From contig DAOMNO010000025.1 in the NCBI GenBank assembly GCA_035443885.1, positions 1-15,862 on the forward strand: a stretch of DNA of 15,862 bases, given 5' to 3'. Position numbers and translations under genes: made by a program. This document shows positions 13,954 to 15,862 of the stretch, piece after piece. Each line of letters starts with the position of its first letter. Position 1 is the stretch's first letter. This DNA is from DAOMNO01 sp035443885. Its GTDB lineage: Bacteria > Planctomycetota > Phycisphaerae > Phycisphaerales > SM1A02. The notes below the pieces were generated by a model that saw nothing but the letters and a program-made list of their open reading frames with translations, searched no databases and was not told where the DNA came from.

Positions 13954-15441
13954 TCAGACCGCTGCCGTACGTCCATCTGAGGACCTGCCACAGCGCAAGA
14001 ACGTTCTCACATCGGCAGAATGACCGTAGTTGGGACGGGCGCACAAATACTTCCCTTCGGGCCGTAAGTCGCCGACTCGAGCCAGCTTCGCCGTCCACCA
14101 AGACTCCGGCCGCACCGTCGGATGGAGGGCTTCGCCATCGACTTTCGTCCGGCTCGGCTGGTAGCAGATAGACGCGATGAACGTGCCGCCGGGCTTCAGG
14201 ATACGCGTGATCTCGTCGAGGACGGCGTCCACTTCCTCCGGGAGCAGATGCTCCAGCGAGTCGAAGGCCGTGACCACGTCGGCGCAGCCATCTGCGAGCG
14301 GGAGCTTGTGCATTGGTGCCTTGATGTCCGCCTCGTCAAACGCGAAGTCCACGCCTTCAGCTCGAACCTCGGGCAGCCGCTCGCGCAGCATCTTGACGAA
14401 CAGGTTGCGGCCGCAGCCGAGGTCCACGACGTACTCGGGCTTCAGGTTCGCCACGAGTTCAATGGCATCGCGGCCGTGGTTCGTCGCGCCATACTGCGGC
14501 CGCTCGCCCGCGAGTTTCACGTACTTCTGGCGCTCGTGCTCGCGCTGCTCGTCAAGCGACTTCGCGCGCGGCTTAGGTTTGGGCGGCGTGTCGTACCAAC
14601 CGACGGTGTCAATCGCCTTCGCGCATTCGGAGCGCGCGTAGGCGACGGCCTTCTCGAACGGATAGTACGGGAATGCACGCAGGCCACTGTCTGGCGTGCA
14701 GTTGAACACCCAGAAGTCGTTGAAGCGCTTCCGCAGTTCGGAGAATCGGCGATCGAGCGACTCGTACAACTGGTTGTTGTGCGTGACTGCATGCTTCGTG
14801 CGGCCCTGCGCAAAGGCGTAGTTCTGCGCAGCGCAGGTGCTCATTTTGAAGTCCGCACCGAGCAGGAACACGACCCGGAAGCCGAGGTGATGGATCAAGC
14901 GCAGTGCTGCGAGCATAACGCTGCGACCACCCTTGATACCGAGCGAATCGGCCTGGTCCGGCGGATTGCCCCAGTTGATCTCCGGCTCGGAGAAGAACGT
15001 GTCTGGATCGAAGCGTGTGCTCCGCGCGTAGAAGAACACCGCCGGCATATCGCGCACGAAGAACTGGCTGGCGCGGAACCGACCGTCCGGCTCCTTCACG
15101 CGCAAGCGCCTGTTGCGATGGTAGAGCGGAACGAGCTTGATGATGCCTGGGTCCTTCCAGCCGACATCGATGAAGCGGCCGGGCGGATCAACGCATGTCC
15201 AGAGCGTCGGCCGATGCACGCTCCAGGAATTGTTCACTCCGAACGTGACGACCCCGCGCTGGTTCAGCTGCGCGAGATCGAAGGTCGCGAGCGATGGTCC
15301 GCTGAGCGTGAGGAACACGGTCCGCCGCGCGTACCAGTTCTGGAGACTCACTGATTCGAGCGCAGACGTGTAGAGCAGCGTGCGGCTCATGCCGCCCTGG
15401 CGTATTACATCCGTGTCGAACACGCACTCGTTCGCGGTCAT
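13954..15441 (-). CDS. DUF115/MptE-like domain fused to SAM-dependent methyltransferase
   Basis: This 495-residue protein has two parts. The N-terminal 280 residues begin TVFLTLSGPSLATFDL (41-56), then VVTFGVNNSW (64-73), and later GIKGGRSVMLAALRLIHHLG (168-187) with VVFLLGADFKM (190-200). This resembles the DUF115/MptE-like domain found in surface-modification and flagellin-glycosylation proteins, where GPSL is a phosphate-binding-type loop. A charged linker (285-318) leads to a class I methyltransferase: VVDLGCGRN (338-346, SAM motif I), acidic GVDF (363-366), VVTAFDSLEHL (389-399) and RILKPGGTFIASICY (413-427). The combination could make or modify a glycan or a carried substrate; such fusions also occur in phage genomes. 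ATG 15441 overlaps the preceding gene's stop as ATGA. It ends 86 nt before the cus operon start codon and has no visible metal link. Confidence 0.8.
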   Translation of the reverse strand: MTANECVFDTDVIRQGGMSRTLLYTSALESVSLQNWYARRTVFLTLSGPSLATFDLAQLNQRGVVTFGVNNSWSVHRPTLWTCVDPPGRFIDVGWKDPGIIKLVPLYHRNRRLRVKEPDGRFRASQFFVRDMPAVFFYARSTRFDPDTFFSEPEINWGNPPDQADSLGIKGGRSVMLAALRLIHHLGFRVVFLLGADFKMSTCAAQNYAFAQGRTKHAVTHNNQLYESLDRRFSELRKRFNDFWVFNCTPDSGLRAFPYYPFEKAVAYARSECAKAIDTVGWYDTPPKPKPRAKSLDEQREHERQKYVKLAGERPQYGATNHGRDAIELVANLKPEYVVDLGCGRNLFVKMLRERLPEVRAEGVDFAFDEADIKAPMHKLPLADGCADVVTAFDSLEHLLPEEVDAVLDEITRILKPGGTFIASICYQPSRTKVDGEALHPTVRPESWWTAKLARVGDLRPEGKYLCARPNYGHSADVRTFLRCGRSSDGRTAAV

Positions 15442-15860
15442 CCTTGTCCGTCTCCTGGTGCAATCGAAACAGGCGTAATGGTCTCGCCGTGTGTGCGCGA
15501 AGTATCGCCATTGGTGGGAACGACGATGTCCGAGGAACTGAGCATGGTGATGACCGGGCCACTGGTCGACTCCTCGGTCGGCTCTTCAGTGCCGCTCGAC
15601 TCGCCCGTCTCCCCGGTTTCGCCGGTCTCGCCGGTTTCCTCGGTGCCGGAACTCTCCATCGTGAAGATCGGGCCGCTTGAAGTTGGCGGTGGACCCGTCG
15701 TCCCACCTCCCGAAGTCCCACCGCCGCCTGAAGTTCCACCACCACCGGACGTTCCGCCGCCTGACGTGCCTCCACCGGAGGTTCCGCCGCCGCTTGATGT
15801 GGGGGGACCGGGATCGGAGTCGCTTGTCGTTGGCGGCGGCTCGGTGTAACTCGATGACAT
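15438..15860 (-). CDS. Low-complexity Gly/Ser/Thr/Pro-rich protein, possibly partial
   Basis: A 140-residue reading frame from an ATG 2 nt inside the window edge; the true start may lie outside. It reads as a Pro/Ser/Thr head, a GGGTS-type repeat run (about 24-53), a GETG run (about 73-84), and two copies of SGPxxTMxSS (SGPIFTMESS near 61-70 and SGPVITMLSS near 99-108). There is no membrane segment or signal peptide. Low-complexity proteins of this sort can be linkers, surface or phage structural decorations. I choose this strand because its stop overlaps the next gene's ATG by 4 nt; the opposite strand is also open (15478-15849) but lacks any partner. Function unknown. Confidence 0.5.
   Translation of the reverse strand: MSSSYTEPPPTTSDSDPGPPTSSGGGTSGGGTSGGGTSGGGGTSGGGGTSGGGTTGPPPTSSGPIFTMESSGTEETGETGETGETGESSGTEEPTEESTSGPVITMLSSSDIVVPTNGDTSRTHGETITPVSIAPGDGQG
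15604..15640 (-). repeat. 9-bp tandem repeat encoding GETG
   Basis: Four near-identical 9-bp units (on the minus strand, like GAGACCGGC) encode successive Glu-Thr-Gly triplets. They are prone to copy-number change in frame. Confidence 0.6.
15702..15800 (-). repeat. 15/18-bp tandem repeat encoding GGGTS-type units
   Basis: About six imperfect units of 15 or 18 bp (on the minus strand, ACTTC-GG-CGGTGG-like) encode GGGTS or GGGGTS. Units differ at wobble positions, so this is selected or older repetition rather than recent duplication. Confidence 0.65.
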
Positions 15861-15862
15861 GC

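Noticed and set aside
13656..13991. 111-codon minus frame overlapping the Cys-rich gene
   Set aside because: An internal ATG at 13880 has GGAGG upstream, but the product lacks a signal peptide or domain and the frame reaches into the control region and the end of the methyltransferase gene.
14122..15354. 410-codon open frame on the plus strand
   Set aside because: It is antisense to the DUF115-methyltransferase gene, has Arg/Val/Glu-rich composition with no domains, and results from the GC-rich codon pattern of the real gene.
15604..15800. Short tandem repeats considered as a CRISPR array
   Set aside because: Units of 9, 15 and 18 bp with no unique spacers encode GETG and GGGTS peptides in frame, so they are protein-coding low complexity.
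15478..15849. Plus-strand Val/Pro-rich open frame
   Set aside because: It is the complement of the repeat-rich minus frame. The minus frame has an ATGA overlap with its downstream neighbour, while the plus frame has no neighbour.

Overview
The window is a GC-rich bacterial metal-resistance island, most likely handling copper or silver. It has a three-gene plus-strand unit at the left (csoR-type repressor, Cys-rich lipoprotein, thioredoxin-like lipoprotein). A long minus-strand operon converges on it. The set of families (a CusA of about 1330 residues, a triple YHS-like protein, an HMA-MauE fusion, and a small lipoprotein with the CPLTGEELPCPKCCPLN signature) is what I associate with Planctomycetota-like or other environmental Gram-negative bacteria. 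That placement is a recollection-based inference, not a demonstrated assignment.

Layout: 1-654 is gene-poor, with short inverted repeats and one doubtful small ORF. A sigma70-type promoter (TTGACA, 17 bp, TAGGAT) and an overlapping inverted repeat precede csoR (703-993). Next come the lipoprotein (1047-1238), two strong hairpins, and a thioredoxin-like lipoprotein (1374-1772). A 7-bp inverted repeat lies between the stop codons of the converging units. On the minus strand, reading from right to left, the operon is: a Cys-rich exported protein (13867-13469), cusC (13367-11913), cusB (11916-10036), cusA (10043-6042), a triple YHS-like exported protein (6045-5332), an HMA-MauE membrane fusion (5308-4553), a PD-(D/E)XK-like cytosolic protein (4542-3889), and a CPH-type (CopB, P1B-3) ATPase (3883-1808). 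cusC/cusB overlap by 4 nt, cusB/cusA by 8 nt and cusA/YHS by 4 nt. The last three junctions are gaps of 23, 10 and 5 nt, so expression is probably coupled.

Inferred working model: the CopB ATPase moves metal from cytosol to periplasm. The CusCBA tripartite pump, with extra metal-binding modules on CusB, exports it across the outer membrane. The YHS-like, Cys-rich and lipoprotein components buffer or hand over metal in the envelope. The HMA-MauE protein and the thioredoxin-like lipoprotein may add a thiol-redox function. The CsoR-like protein probably senses the stress, although its usual metal-ligand His is a Tyr. The role of the nuclease-fold protein in the operon is unknown.

The right end (13954-15860) holds two minus-strand genes of different character. 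One is a DUF115/MptE-like plus SAM-methyltransferase fusion. The other, overlapping it by 4 nt, is a low-complexity Gly/Ser/Thr/Pro-rich protein. They read like a glycan-modification or phage/accessory cassette and show no obvious link to metal handling. I found no tRNA, rRNA, CRISPR array or intact insertion sequence.
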